The notes: generated by a model from the sequence alone, not told the origin. DNA of 37,851 nt from Fibrobacterota bacterium (GCA_023412475.1 JAEYNR010000036.1:1-37851); one strand, 5' to 3'. Shown: positions 9,129 through 18,461, counted from the first letter of the stretch. Numbers and translations: made by a program.

Positions 9129-9350
9129 AAGGGTAATAATTATTACTCAGTTAATGAATCGGAAGTAGGTTTCAATTCACAAATTTTAAATAATGATAAA
9201 TTCCAAATCATTAGATATCAGATTCTAAAAAGGAATAAAGCTCAAGGTAACTAAAGGTTTTTAATTTGGACTTGTTCCTGCACTTGTTTTAAATTTCGGA
9301 TTTCGTGTTTATTTCTTATATCGAAAAAAAAGATTAATTTTTGCATACTG

Positions 9351-10097
9351 CTATGTAAATACCTCGATAACAATCATTATTAATGGAAATAAATTTAAAA
9401 GTCCGTGGGCAAATATTGGTATGGTTGTATTCTGTCTTTTGTAAGCTACATACGACAGAGCCATAGCAAAGGGGAAAATAGATAAAAGGTTCCATGCCCA
9501 GAAAAAATGCCAGAAAGTCCAGATAATACCATGATAAATCCATGCTTTTGGTCCATATTTCTTTACCTGACGTGGTAAAATCATTCCTCTCCATAGCAAT
9601 TCTTCACCAAAGATATTAAAGAACCATCCCAAAAAATATACCGGAATGATCCAGTATTGTCCGGAAAGTTTATAATCCATCATGTAACCAGTTATCCTGG
9701 ATTTATTCGGATTAATCTCTGCAGGAAAAAAATCGGGTGGACTGAAGAATGATATTTTTGCAAACCAATTACCTGCAGGCAAAAGGCCACCATATACAAT
9801 TATTGCAAAAACAAGTAACCCGGCTGCCCATAACCAGTCAGTTATAGACAATTTATTTAATCGGGTACGTTTTGAAAAATTCGCCCAGTCCCATTTATTT
9901 CCTTCGAATTTGTAGAGTATTAGTGCGGTTATCAATAAGAGAACAAATGGAGTATAAAAAAATATCAGATAGCTTGCAAAAAATGGCAAACCCAGTGCTT
10001 GAGTGAATGGTATGCAATAATACAATCCAAAATATATTATCAGAGAACTTATTAAAAAGTACCAGATAGAATTAAATAATGAGATGGATTTTTCCAT
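9351..10097 (-). CDS. CPBP-family intramembrane glutamic endopeptidase
   Basis: A 248-residue membrane protein with about seven or eight hydrophobic segments. It carries the three signature motifs of the CPBP/Rce1 family: EELLWR at about residues 165-170 (EExxxR), FWHFFW with His197, and the third-motif His in HGLLNL (about 231). These residues form the active site in Rce1-type proteases. Bacterial members have varied roles, including bacteriocin immunity and prenyl-protein-like processing, and nothing here decides between them. The gene converges on the chemoreceptor and has no partner. The start codon lies inside a perfect 7-bp hairpin (AGATGGA/TCCATCT, 10082-10099), which could affect translation. 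Confidence 0.88.
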   Translation of the reverse strand: MEKSISLFNSIWYFLISSLIIYFGLYYCIPFTQALGLPFFASYLIFFYTPFVLLLITALILYKFEGNKWDWANFSKRTRLNKLSITDWLWAAGLLVFAIIVYGGLLPAGNWFAKISFFSPPDFFPAEINPNKSRITGYMMDYKLSGQYWIIPVYFLGWFFNIFGEELLWRGMILPRQVKKYGPKAWIYHGIIWTFWHFFWAWNLLSIFPFAMALSYVAYKRQNTTIPIFAHGLLNLFPLIMIVIEVFT

Positions 10098-10469
10098 CTT
10101 TGGGCCCTTGCTTAATGTTTATAAGATTATTTTAATATAATTTGCTTCCAATTTATAATGCCACTCGTAAGGCGCTGCATGGATGTGAAACATTTAATTA
10201 CAGGAGTAATAGATATTGATTGATATCAGTTAGGCTGTCATTTTGATTGGATAGCTGAGTAGTATCTTTTTTATTTATTCATTATGTCATTACTGTATTA
10301 TTTTCAAAATATCACGATAAATGATGAATACACTGTTAATAATAAAGAGTTCTTTTTATCTGAGACATTTTATTGATGGTGGCCACTAAGGGAAAACAAC
10401 GTTTTACTTGATTCGATATTGAACGTAAAATCAAAACAAAGATCGCATAAACAAAAAAGAGGCATGATA
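10098..10469. other. Intergenic region upstream of the CPBP gene
   Basis: AT-rich, about 370 bases, between the divergent CPBP protease gene and the small frame at 10470. Minus-strand frames inside 10336-10564 are antisense shadows without family features. No promoter or repeat could be singled out with confidence. Confidence 0.4.
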
Positions 10470-10574
10470 ATGGAAAAATACATAGAAGGAAACCGTGAAG
10501 CATGGAACATCGCTTCACAATACAATTTTAAGACAATGGGGGAGAAGTGGCTTGAAGGTTTCAAAAGAGAGTAA
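10470..10574 (+). pseudogene. 34-codon fragment, possibly the N-terminus of a methyltransferase
   Basis: The frame starts at an ATG with a fair ribosome binding site (AAAGAGG) and reads MEKYIEGNREAWNIAS then a charged stretch, ending three bases before the ATG of the broken PfkB gene. The opening resembles the first residues of some class I SAM-dependent methyltransferases (M-x-x-Y-x-x-x-N-x-x-AW), which normally continue for over 200 residues. The rest is absent, so this is probably a deletion remnant. It could also be a genuine short leader peptide. Assignment is tentative. Confidence 0.35.
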
Positions 10575-10577
10575 TAA

Positions 10578-11397
10578 ATGAGAGTCGCTTGTTTTAGCGT
10601 TGCTGCCTTGGATTTCTTCCCGTAACAAAATGCCTCGTATGCAGGAGGAAATTCTTTGAATCAAGCTGTTCGTTTCCGTCAGTTGGACCATCACAGTGCT
10701 TTTGTTGGGGCATTAGGAACAGATGAAGCTGGCGAACGAATAGCAACACTGTTAAATAATGAAAAAATAGATACAACTTGTCTTCAACGGATAGATGGAT
10801 TTACGGCCAGAAATCAGATCGTTAATGACTCTTCCGGTGAGAGGTTCGGAGTTGAAGGGGCGTGGGAGAGTGGAGTTTATGAGCAGTATTGTGTTACCCA
10901 GGACATCTGGGATTACCTGCAGAAGTTTGATATCTGGGCTACACATGCAAATTGTCCCTTTTACCATGAAGCACTCGAACGTAAAAAGCGATAAACAGAT
11001 GTTGAGTGTAGACTTTTTGCACTTACGCGATTATGACTTACTTAAAAAGAGCCTGACTGTAGCGGATATCGTGTTCTTTGGGGGCACTTGTGACATGGTG
11101 GAAGAATTAGCTCCAATAGCTCAAAAAACACCAGGGAAGATCATTGTACTTACGCTGGGAGCGGATGGAAGTATGGCATTCTTGGGTAGAGAGACCTTTA
11201 CTCAGGCAGCTTTACCTCTTGAAAAAGTAGTTGATACAGCCGGATGCGGTGATGCTTTTCAGGCCGGGTTTACCGCAAATTATTACCAAAATCAGGATAT
11301 TGAGCAAGCTTTGTCAGCAGGTGCCAAGCTTGGTCGAAAAGCAGCAATGAGTTATGGTGGTACTCCATGGAAAGCAGAAAGCCTGGCGACTTTATAG
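10578..11397 (+). pseudogene. Broken PfkB-family sugar kinase (fructoselysine 6-kinase-like)
   Basis: Read across its lesions this is a nearly full-length ribokinase/PfkB protein of about 272 residues. The N-terminus is MRVACFSVAALDFFP, then an in-frame TAA at 10623-10625, then QNASYAGGNSLNQAVRF (the sugar-binding GGN motif) and FVGALGTDEAGERI. Near 10990 the frame shifts by one base inside AAAAAGCGATAAACAG. The second part carries IIVLTLGADGS and the ATP/anion-hole motif DTAGCGDAFQAGFTA (PfkB signature 2, with Cys for the usual Ala). Its order and spacing resemble FrlD-type kinases, but the substrate cannot be fixed. The two independent lesions are best explained by a decayed gene; sequencing errors at both points are less likely. 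Confidence 0.8.
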
Positions 11398-11452
11398 CGA
11401 CCAGTACTCGGTCTCGTATGATCATGTGCAGTAAAAGAAAAGGGCTTTGAAA

Positions 11453-12442
11453 ATGCCTGACAGCATAAAAAATGAGAAATTTACAAGAAAAATCATCTAT
11501 TTGCTGGCGCAGATGGAAACAATGTCTGTGGATGTACTTTCTGGTTTTTATTCAACAGCAGGTTTTAAGCCCAATCTCAAATCCTGGATCTCCTTCTTAT
11601 CAAAATTTGTACTATCTCTTGGTGTATTATTTCTTGTTGCAGGTGTAATATTCTTTTTTGCTTATAATTGGCGAGAGCTTCACAAATTTGCAAAGCTCTC
11701 AATTGCAGGCAGCCTGATTCTTATTCCTGCAATAATCGCTTTCTTATCTGATCTGAAGAATTTCTATGCAAAGCTCTCTCTTTTGGCAGTAGCAATTTTT
11801 ACAGGATCTCTTCTTGCAGTTTTTGGCCAGATCTATCAGACAGGAGCAAATGCCTACGACCTTTTTCTTAACTGGGCAATTCTTATTACAGGAATTGTGG
11901 TTATTTCAAGCTTCAAGCCTCTCTGGTTTTTGTGGTTAGTCCTTATAAATACATCAATAGTATTATTTTACGGACAAATAATGCAGACTTGGATTGACCC
12001 TTATGTTTTTATCTCTCTTTTCGCAATAGACACAATTGCTTTGTTTATTTATGAATATTTTAGTGTTAAAAAAAATCCTCAGTTTGAATCCCGATGGTTG
12101 CCCAGAATATTGGGCTTTGCCACAATGTCCTCTATGACTGTTGCAGGTATTATTGGCATTGTTACTGATTTTGAAGAACCAGGATATCTATTTTGCCTTA
12201 TACTGGCTTTTATAAGTTACGCTGGAGTCATTTATTTCTATTCGCGTAAAGTATATGATCTGTCTTCCATAGCAGTCTCTTTTTTGTGCATAATAGCAGT
12301 GGTATTTACTAGAATTTTAAAAACCAGTGATTTTACCTCTGCGTCCACATTCTTTAGTGGCGGTCTTATAATTGTCGTATTAACAATTACCGCAGCAGCA
12401 TTATTAATAAAAATTAATAATACCTGGAAAACGCAAATATGA
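11453..12442 (+). CDS. DUF2157 integral membrane protein
   Basis: A 329-residue protein: a soluble N-terminus of about 45 residues, then roughly ten membrane helices. The segment with VLFLVAGVIFFFAYNW and the following KLSIAGSLILIPA match the conserved core of DUF2157. I chose the ATG at 11453 because AAAAGGG lies about 10 bases upstream; a TTG six bases earlier is the alternative. Its stop overlaps the next start (ATGA at 12439-12442). DUF2157, DUF4401 and GDYXXLXY genes commonly occur together, which this operon repeats, but the biochemical role of the set is unknown. Confidence 0.85.
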   Translation: MPDSIKNEKFTRKIIYLLAQMETMSVDVLSGFYSTAGFKPNLKSWISFLSKFVLSLGVLFLVAGVIFFFAYNWRELHKFAKLSIAGSLILIPAIIAFLSDLKNFYAKLSLLAVAIFTGSLLAVFGQIYQTGANAYDLFLNWAILITGIVVISSFKPLWFLWLVLINTSIVLFYGQIMQTWIDPYVFISLFAIDTIALFIYEYFSVKKNPQFESRWLPRILGFATMSSMTVAGIIGIVTDFEEPGYLFCLILAFISYAGVIYFYSRKVYDLSSIAVSFLCIIAVVFTRILKTSDFTSASTFFSGGLIIVVLTITAAALLIKINNTWKTQI

Positions 12443-13518
12443 AAACAACAAAAACAATAAAAAACGTTTTCGATGAGTCCGGGCTTAGCGAAAATGATTA
12501 CAGGGCATATTCCGGTTTTCTGCAATCGAAACTGCTAGAAACTGGTTCTGAGACCAACGCACCCTGGTTTATCAAGATCATTACAATTATAGGAGCATGG
12601 TTTGGATCACTACTATTTTTAGGTTCTCTTTTTATCTCCAAAATTGTGCAATCTGAAGAATCTATGATTACTTCTGGTGCAATTTTCATAATAACGGGAA
12701 TAATACTTTCTTATACTAATAAGAAAAATCATCTTCTTGATTCTATCAGTCTCTCCCTCTCGATTCTTGGTCAGATACTGCTTGGATTTGGAATCGGGAC
12801 TAAAGCAGATGGGATAAAGCCTGTTTGCTATGCTGGAATATTAGTTCAATCAATAATTTATCTGGTAGCCCAAAGCTATACACAAAAGTTCATATCTGTA
12901 ATGTTGATTCCGGCCTGTTTGCTTGGAATTATCTGGAATAGTTCGCTTTTTGAGGCAACACATTTCCTGATTGGTGCCTTGAGTATTGCATCAGTGCTCA
13001 TCTGGACTGGCGAAATACCACTGCAGATCCGGCTCAAAAAGAATCCATATTTTTATGTTCCAACCGCTTACGGATTAGTTCTGGGGTTACTACTGATATT
13101 AGTCATATCTATTAATAATAAATTTTTCAGTGTAAACATTTCTCATTGGTATATTACCTCTCTGATATCATTTGTTTCATTAACCTTTCTGTTATATAAA
13201 TCCCTTTGTCAGAATCTGGGACTTGGAAGAAATACTTTCTGGTTAACAGTTATTGTGACTGCAGTCATATTGTCTCCGACAGCTCAAACCCCTGGAGTTA
13301 TTACCTCTTTAATGGTAATTGTCCTTGGGTTTGCCAAAAGTAACCGGACTCTCCTCACACTTGGGATCTTGTTTCTGGCAATTTATTTAATCTCATTTTA
13401 TTATTCTTTGCAGCAGACTCTTCTGATCAAGTCAATAGTTTTAATGTCAACAGGTGCCTTGTTTTTAGGAATACACTCTGTACTCGCAATGGTAAAAAAG
13501 AAAGTGGCAATTATATGA
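12439..13518 (+). CDS. DUF4401 integral membrane protein
   Basis: A 359-residue protein with about ten to twelve hydrophobic segments and a short cytoplasmic N-terminus. The first membrane part (WFIKIITIIGAWFGSLLFLG) and the gene position identify it as DUF4401, which is usually encoded or fused next to DUF2157. It overlaps the upstream gene by four bases (ATGA) and the downstream gene by four bases (ATGA at 13515-13518), so all three are probably translationally coupled and made in fixed proportion. No catalytic motif is visible. It likely forms a membrane complex with its neighbours; that is inference from gene order. Confidence 0.85.
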   Translation: MKTTKTIKNVFDESGLSENDYRAYSGFLQSKLLETGSETNAPWFIKIITIIGAWFGSLLFLGSLFISKIVQSEESMITSGAIFIITGIILSYTNKKNHLLDSISLSLSILGQILLGFGIGTKADGIKPVCYAGILVQSIIYLVAQSYTQKFISVMLIPACLLGIIWNSSLFEATHFLIGALSIASVLIWTGEIPLQIRLKKNPYFYVPTAYGLVLGLLLILVISINNKFFSVNISHWYITSLISFVSLTFLLYKSLCQNLGLGRNTFWLTVIVTAVILSPTAQTPGVITSLMVIVLGFAKSNRTLLTLGILFLAIYLISFYYSLQQTLLIKSIVLMSTGALFLGIHSVLAMVKKKVAII

Positions 13519-14021
13519 AATTGAAAAAAGCTGTCCTTGGTATTTCTGTAATCCTGACACTGGTTTCTGTTGGTTTTTCTGTAGCAAGCAGAGAGATATT
13601 GCTAATAAACGGTAAAACAGTTCTTTTTGAATTGGCACCTGTAGATCCAAGGTCGATTATGCAAGGTGATTATATGACTCTTTCCTATAGAATAACCAAT
13701 GCCCACGGAGACAGCATTCCATCGCGTGGTTATATTGTTTTTAAAACAGATAGCCAAAATGTAGCCAGCAGGAGCATACGTTTCCAAAAGAATAAAGAGC
13801 CTCTGTCTGAAGACGAAATGATAATCCGGTATTTCTGTCATAAAAGAGTTATCAGTATCGGTTCTGAATCATTCTTTTTCCAGGAGGGTGATGCTGATTT
13901 GTATGCCAGAGCAAAGTATGGAGGGATTAAAGTATCAAAAGATGGAGAAAGCATTCTCTATGGATTATTCGATGAAGACTGTAATGAAATCAAAAGGAAA
14001 TACCCTGTCGTTACCCGATGA
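13515..14021 (+). CDS. GDYXXLXY-domain membrane-anchored protein
   Basis: A 168-residue protein with one N-terminal membrane helix (about residues 5-24) and an extracytoplasmic domain. The family motif GDYMTLSY is at residues 51-58, preceded by the typical DPRSIMQ. The C-terminal part contains the second conserved patch, YGGIKVSKDGESILYGL. It is the last gene of the DUF2157-DUF4401-GDYXXLXY operon and starts inside the stop of the previous gene. The family is named only for its motif; function is unknown. Length is normal for the family. Confidence 0.88.
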   Translation: MKLKKAVLGISVILTLVSVGFSVASREILLINGKTVLFELAPVDPRSIMQGDYMTLSYRITNAHGDSIPSRGYIVFKTDSQNVASRSIRFQKNKEPLSEDEMIIRYFCHKRVISIGSESFFFQEGDADLYARAKYGGIKVSKDGESILYGLFDEDCNEIKRKYPVVTR

Positions 14022-14355
14022 TCTTATCTTTTAAGGAGGTGATTGCAGACTGTATGGCTTGCACATTTGGGTAAATTTTGAAGTACCTGGCGATAGGCCG
14101 ATTATTATCATCTACCCATATAACCGGTTCTTTTATTTAATTTGATGCTGCTTTTTGCACACAAACACAGTGTTGGCCATATCTTTTTAATCACCCCGGA
14201 CTTGAATGCCTTCGACAAATGAAATCCTCTTCATCTCAGCACCATGTCAGGGGCAAAGAAGCGTATCTGTTTCCAAACCTGGAAGCCTGGGTTATTATAA
14301 GACGCTCTTTCAGAGCTAATAAGAATTCTTAAACCTCTTGAATCTGATTCTCCTG
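14022..14355. other. Intergenic region with an orphan Shine-Dalgarno sequence
   Basis: Convergent spacer of 334 bases. TTAAGGAGGTGAT (14031-14043) is an almost full complement of the 16S rRNA 3' end, yet the first ATG after it (14054) opens only a six-codon frame, MACTFG. No protein-like frame follows. It may be a leftover of a lost gene. No clear terminator hairpin was seen for either neighbour. Confidence 0.4.
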
Positions 14356-15822
14356 TCAATGTTTCTGGATCTTATGGGTAACCTTGACTCCCAAGTCAAA
14401 ACCATCTCTTAGAAACAGGAAGTCGGCATTAACACCGAATAAGCCGTTTGCAAATTCGGCTCCGGTTCCCAGTTTAACACCTGCGAATCTGGATGCTCCG
14501 ATATAAGTTCCCGGACTATATCGGTGTGACTGGCTGTGGTTGGTGATAGGATTGACATACATGAACTGCTCTGTTCTCCATGGATTAAATAATTCACTCT
14601 GCCTGAAGTTGAAATATTCTGCCCTCAGAGTAAGATTCATCGATTCTGGCATTCTCAGGAAAGGAAGATTCTTTAAGTTGCTCTGGATTCCCCATACTAT
14701 GTTATGAAACAGGTATTTCTGATCAGAGTAATAGGAGAATGCCGGGCCATATTCAAAGGAGAGGTTCTTAAAAGAATACTCCAGATTCATATTAACATAT
14801 TTAAGAAAATCGGAGGCAACAGCAAACCCCATCCCAAATGATGAAATCTTCCAGTTGGAATCGGATAATTTTGAATCATGTTCCCACGGGTTGTTGTCTT
14901 CGGTGGGAAGATAGAGTTGAGAGGTAATTCGACGGTAACCTATCTTAAAAGCCGGGTTGATAGTGAAATCTGCTGCAGGGATCTCTGCCAGAACTTTCCA
15001 ATCCCATCCTACACTATCTGCCCTGATGACATCCTGATTGCCAAAGGGCTCAGGGCTGGGTTTAGTTACGTACACAAACTTTGGGAAACCAATACCTAGT
15101 GAAAAATTGGATCTGAGAGGAAACTGATCTTTTCCAAAATCAATAAAACCCCCAAAAATCGGGAATGAGCCGTAAAAGAAGCGATCTTCAGTTTCAGGGT
15201 CCTGGCTTTCAGTGTCCTGGCAGTCCAGTGAATCCAGATAGCCATTTATTCCCCCATAGAGACCGATACTTAAAAGTTCATGGATTTTACTTCCCAGATG
15301 AAGACTCACTTCATTGGAACCCAAGACTACGCGCTTATTTTCACTACTATCCTCAGACACTCCTCCGGTAAAACAATCCCCGTGAAGAGCGAACTGGAAT
15401 ATGCCGGATTTGGTTCCTGCTGCCAGTCCGAATCCAAACCGGTGCAGAGGAAGTTTCTGGGTTGTAAGATCCGATTTGATCTCCATAATATCGGGGCTGT
15501 AGAACAGATCAAATAGTATTATGCCCGGTTTGCCTACCCGGACATGGGGGATAACCAGATTCTTTGAGGAAATGGTATTTCCCGGGGCATCACTAAAACG
15601 GAAATAACGGAAAAAAAGATCGGTTTTTAAAATGGAGCTGTCCTTTTCGAGCCATCCAAGGGGAGAGCCGGCATGATCGGCAGCATTGTATTGGGATTTA
15701 TCGGTTAATCCTGCAAATTCTGACCCGGGCATGTATGCAGGGTTATCCATCAGAATGTTAGCTGAAGAGTTAAGTGCGGAAATTAAGAAAAAAAGAGCTG
15801 TATAAACCTGCAATTTCATCAT
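14356..15822 (-). CDS. Probable outer membrane beta-barrel protein
   Basis: A 488-residue protein with a signal peptide (about residues 1-22, cleavage near NSSA) and a mature N-terminus of the type seen in barrels of FCB-group bacteria (NILMDNPAYMPGSEFAG). The rest alternates polar and aromatic residues in short strands separated by turns with Asp/Asn/Gly, for example FQFALHGDCFTGG, LGSKIHELLSIGLYGGI and FPIFGGFIDFG. It ends in a strand, FDLGVKVTHKIQKH. This fits a 12- to 18-strand barrel, but I recognise no named family. The initiator may be the first or second Met. It stands alone on the minus strand with a long non-coding region upstream. Confidence 0.72.
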   Translation of the reverse strand: MMKLQVYTALFFLISALNSSANILMDNPAYMPGSEFAGLTDKSQYNAADHAGSPLGWLEKDSSILKTDLFFRYFRFSDAPGNTISSKNLVIPHVRVGKPGIILFDLFYSPDIMEIKSDLTTQKLPLHRFGFGLAAGTKSGIFQFALHGDCFTGGVSEDSSENKRVVLGSNEVSLHLGSKIHELLSIGLYGGINGYLDSLDCQDTESQDPETEDRFFYGSFPIFGGFIDFGKDQFPLRSNFSLGIGFPKFVYVTKPSPEPFGNQDVIRADSVGWDWKVLAEIPAADFTINPAFKIGYRRITSQLYLPTEDNNPWEHDSKLSDSNWKISSFGMGFAVASDFLKYVNMNLEYSFKNLSFEYGPAFSYYSDQKYLFHNIVWGIQSNLKNLPFLRMPESMNLTLRAEYFNFRQSELFNPWRTEQFMYVNPITNHSQSHRYSPGTYIGASRFAGVKLGTGAEFANGLFGVNADFLFLRDGFDLGVKVTHKIQKH

Positions 15823-16658
15823 TGTTCTCCCGGCCTTTGGCCTTAAAAACGAAAGTAGTATTATAAGAAGGTAATAGTTAGTAAGCTTTTTTATGGGTTC
15901 AGTTCAATCTCTTGTAAATAGGGCCTGTAATCGTAAGCGAGATCGAATATACAAGCAGTTAAAATGCTGGTTCAGCCAAAGCCCTATATTTGTAGTGATC
16001 TGTGCAATCAGTGGGGCCTTCACATCCAGATGAAGAACAGGTACATTTTTTCCCTGAAGAGTGTACTGGGACTCCCATGACCTGACTGGTCCTTATTTTT
16101 AAACTTCGATATTCGAAAATTAATTTATCAATTCTTGTTTTCCGGATGGAAAGTGTATGCTGACACTACCGGAATCTGTTTAGTTGTGAAAAGTATGGAG
16201 GAAAAATAACAGCAAGCTACAGAGGTAATTTTGTGGTGTTGCTGTCCTATTCTTATAGTTCGAAATTCATCATTCGACACAATAGATAATAGTTCCAATC
16301 CTGAAGTTTTACTTCACCATCATAGGTGAATAATTGAGATTGACAGCAATTAAACAGGTAAGAAGCTGACTGTAAATTGATGTAACCGGCTGATAATTTC
16401 CATCGATTCGCGCTCATGTTTTCACAAATCGAGGTAATCCGGGAATAGAATTTTCATGATAAGAACTTTATGATTTTATTTTTAAACACTATACCCTAAA
16501 AATGGTACTTATTTAATTACTTTTATAATTATGTTAATACCATTTGCGAAATCGCTTCCAGTTGCATTTTAAGCGGTATCCATCCCATAAAGGATATCAT
16601 GAAGATATTGTTTTTTATTACCTGTGTAACAATGACATTCGATTCAATTTGCATAGAA
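15823..16658. other. Long intergenic region, no gene seen
   Basis: About 835 bases upstream of the barrel gene and downstream of the HsdR remnant. A GGCC-rich inverted sequence sits just upstream of the barrel gene start (15832-15844). Otherwise I see only AT-rich sequence with stops in all frames; the plus-strand frame at 16544-16807 is antisense to the HsdR remnant. It is probably part of the same decaying region. Confidence 0.45.
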
Positions 16659-17447
16659 TCAACTTGCTTTTAAAATCGACTCATACACCTTATGAAGCAG
16701 ATGCTCAGAGGCGATCTTTCTGGATTCGGAATCTGTCATCAGTTTTGAAAAAATCTCTTCATTTCCTTCCATGCGTTCGATTACCAATCCTTCGAATGCT
16801 TTTGTGAAAACATAGCGGAAGTCATCAACATTGTTTACCGCCGCAGCTCTTCGCAGATTTTCATCTGCAATAGCCTCCTCCTTTATCTGATCAAAAAACA
16901 ACTGGTCTGCAGGGGTAAAATTCGTTCCGAAACGTTCATTAAGAATATCGATCAATTCAGAGAGACGGATCTCTTCATCTTCATATTTTCCGGTACCAAC
17001 ATCAGATGGTCCCTTTAGTGGAACGACTTCTCTACTTTTGAGATCTATACGACCTTCACATACTTTCTGAAGTCTGTAATACTGCAGTTGGACTTCATCA
17101 TCTAACTGATAGGATGGTCCGCTTGATCTTCGTGGTAATTTTGTCAGCAGATAGCGCAGATAGGTATAAAGTTTTTCAAGATCAGTGTCCTGGTAAGGAA
17201 TGATCTGGGATAAGAAGGCATACATATTTTTAAAATTAACAAACAGGCTTTTTAATTCCTCCTGTTCATCTTCCGGCAAAGTAGAAAAACGGCTTACAGC
17301 ACAATCAAGTATCCCATTGATTTTAGCGTGGTCATGAACAGTTTCTTTCAACCTGGGTTTAAAACAAATCGTACAAAATTCGTTAATCTCTTCATTGTAT
17401 ACAATCCCGTATTCATCGATCTGATTTTGTAAACGATAGAGGTGATG
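16659..17447 (-). pseudogene. hsdR: C-terminal remnant of type I restriction subunit HsdR
   Basis: The frame runs from about 17447 to 16659 and reads LYRLQNQIDEYGIVYNEEIN, then FKPRLKETVHDHAKINGILD, the LYAFLSQ-like motif MYAFLSQIIPYQDTDLEKLY, LPRR, LDDEVQLQYYRLQK, PLKGPSDVGTG, LNERFGTNFTPADQLFFDQI and a C-terminal ERMEGNEEIFSKLM. This is the helical C-terminus of HsdR that joins the methyltransferase core. The nuclease and helicase domains, around 800 residues, are missing. The fragment joins the 5' part of hsdM out of frame, so no working protein is expected. An internal TTG at 17351 gives an open frame of 230 residues that could still be mistaken for a gene. Confidence 0.85.
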
Positions 17448-17996
17448 CGATCTCCGGTTTCTTCATTGGCCTGTTCATTAAACCGCCGTACAAGGTCTTC
17501 AAAGATATATCCCATCGCGATATTTGAGATCCGGTCGGGATGGAAATCAACAGTGGCTACCGCTTTTTATTACTTCAAAGAGCCGGTTGGCTTCATCAAG
17601 TTTTTCAATCTCTTCATCAAATTTAAACTTCTCCAGAATGACACGGGCACGGGTGGAAAATCCTGCGATATATTTATTAAGGTTTGCCGCAAGTTTATCA
17701 GGATCATCCTGAAGTGTTGCAAAAGTGAAATCGCTAATATTGTGAAAATTGAGGTTAAACTTCTTATTAATAATCTTTTCAATAGTTTCATCATCATATT
17801 GAGTGGTATTTTTCAGATCTTTGTACATTGCAAGGACCTGTTCTTTGGTCTCTTCAAGAACACAATCCAGCCGGCGCATTACTGTTAATGGAATCATTAC
17901 TCGTCGGTACTGTGGCGGGCGGTAAGGTCCTCTGAGAAGGTTGGCGATCGACCAGATAAGGTCACTATGCTTTTTGTACTGTTCCTGATCCTGCAT
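17446..17996 (-). pseudogene. hsdM: N-terminal remnant of type I methyltransferase HsdM
   Basis: The frame opens with MQDQEQYKKHSDLIWSIANL then LLRGPYRPPQYRRVMIPLTV and LRRLDCVLEETK-like residues, the typical HsdM N-terminal domain. The frame is lost after about 149 residues (stop at 17547), but a one-base shift recovers VDFHPDRISNIAMGYIFEDL and VRRFNEQANEETGDR, the conserved stretch just before the SAM-binding domain. At about 17446-17451 it meets HsdR sequence. The SAM-binding motif I and the NPPY catalytic motif are therefore gone, together with hsdS. There are at least two lesions: one frameshift near 17565 and one large deletion. Confidence 0.85.
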
Positions 17997-18293
17997 GAAA
18001 TGAGACTCATTGAAACCTGAAAATTAGTAGAAAGATAATAATAAGCTGAGGTATTTTTGAACTATTATAATCAGTTAATTGTTTAAATTAGTTCCATTTA
18101 GAGGTGGTGTGAAGATCAGGATATACTCAAATGTGCAATCACTCCCTAAATCCTGAAACGCTTTACCAAATTACTCCCCATCTGGTTGTAATTATTTTAG
18201 GTGCTTCAGACATTTTCTGGTGATTTATTTTTGAGGTTAGATGTTTGTCTGGTGCGAACGGCAGTGAGCACCTCGCGAACACAGCTTGTTAAA

Positions 18294-18420
18294 GGGATCC
18301 GTCCCGATCACTGGCGCATTCGTGTTTTAGCCGGTCTTCTCTTGGGGGCCATTGTTTGAGTCCTCAAGTTTATGGCCCCTCCCCGGCGTGAACACGAATT
18401 AGTGCCAGTGCGGGACTCCC
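18294..18420. repeat. Long imperfect nested inverted repeat, MITE-like
   Basis: CACTGGCGCATTCGTGTT (18309-18326) pairs with AACACGAATTAGTGCCAGTG (18391-18410) with a small bulge. Inside, GGGGCCAT pairs with ATGGCCCC, and TGAG with CTCA. Outside, GGGATCC.TCCCG partly pairs with CGGGACTCCC. The whole about 127-base segment could fold into one long hairpin. It is more GC-rich than its surroundings and encodes nothing evident. It looks like a non-autonomous palindromic repeat or a MITE, but only one copy is present here. Confidence 0.6.
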
Positions 18421-18431
18421 AGGCATTTTTG

Positions 18432-18461
18432 CCTACTTTTGTTGCCTTGGACAAAAGTAGG
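18432..18461. repeat. Perfect 11-bp hairpin element
   Basis: CCTACTTTTGT (18432-18442) and ACAAAAGTAGG (18451-18461) form a perfect 11-bp stem with the 8-base loop TGCCTTGG. A small adjoining hairpin, AGGCA/TGCCT, lies at 18421-18434. From memory, very similar hairpins occur between genes in many Bacteroidetes and Chlorobi genomes. It could serve as a bidirectional terminator, but no gene ends right beside it. Confidence 0.6.

Noticed and set aside
16659..17351. Treating the 230-residue HsdR C-terminal frame as an intact gene
   Set aside because: It starts at an internal TTG, similarity continues upstream of that start, and the nuclease and helicase domains are missing.
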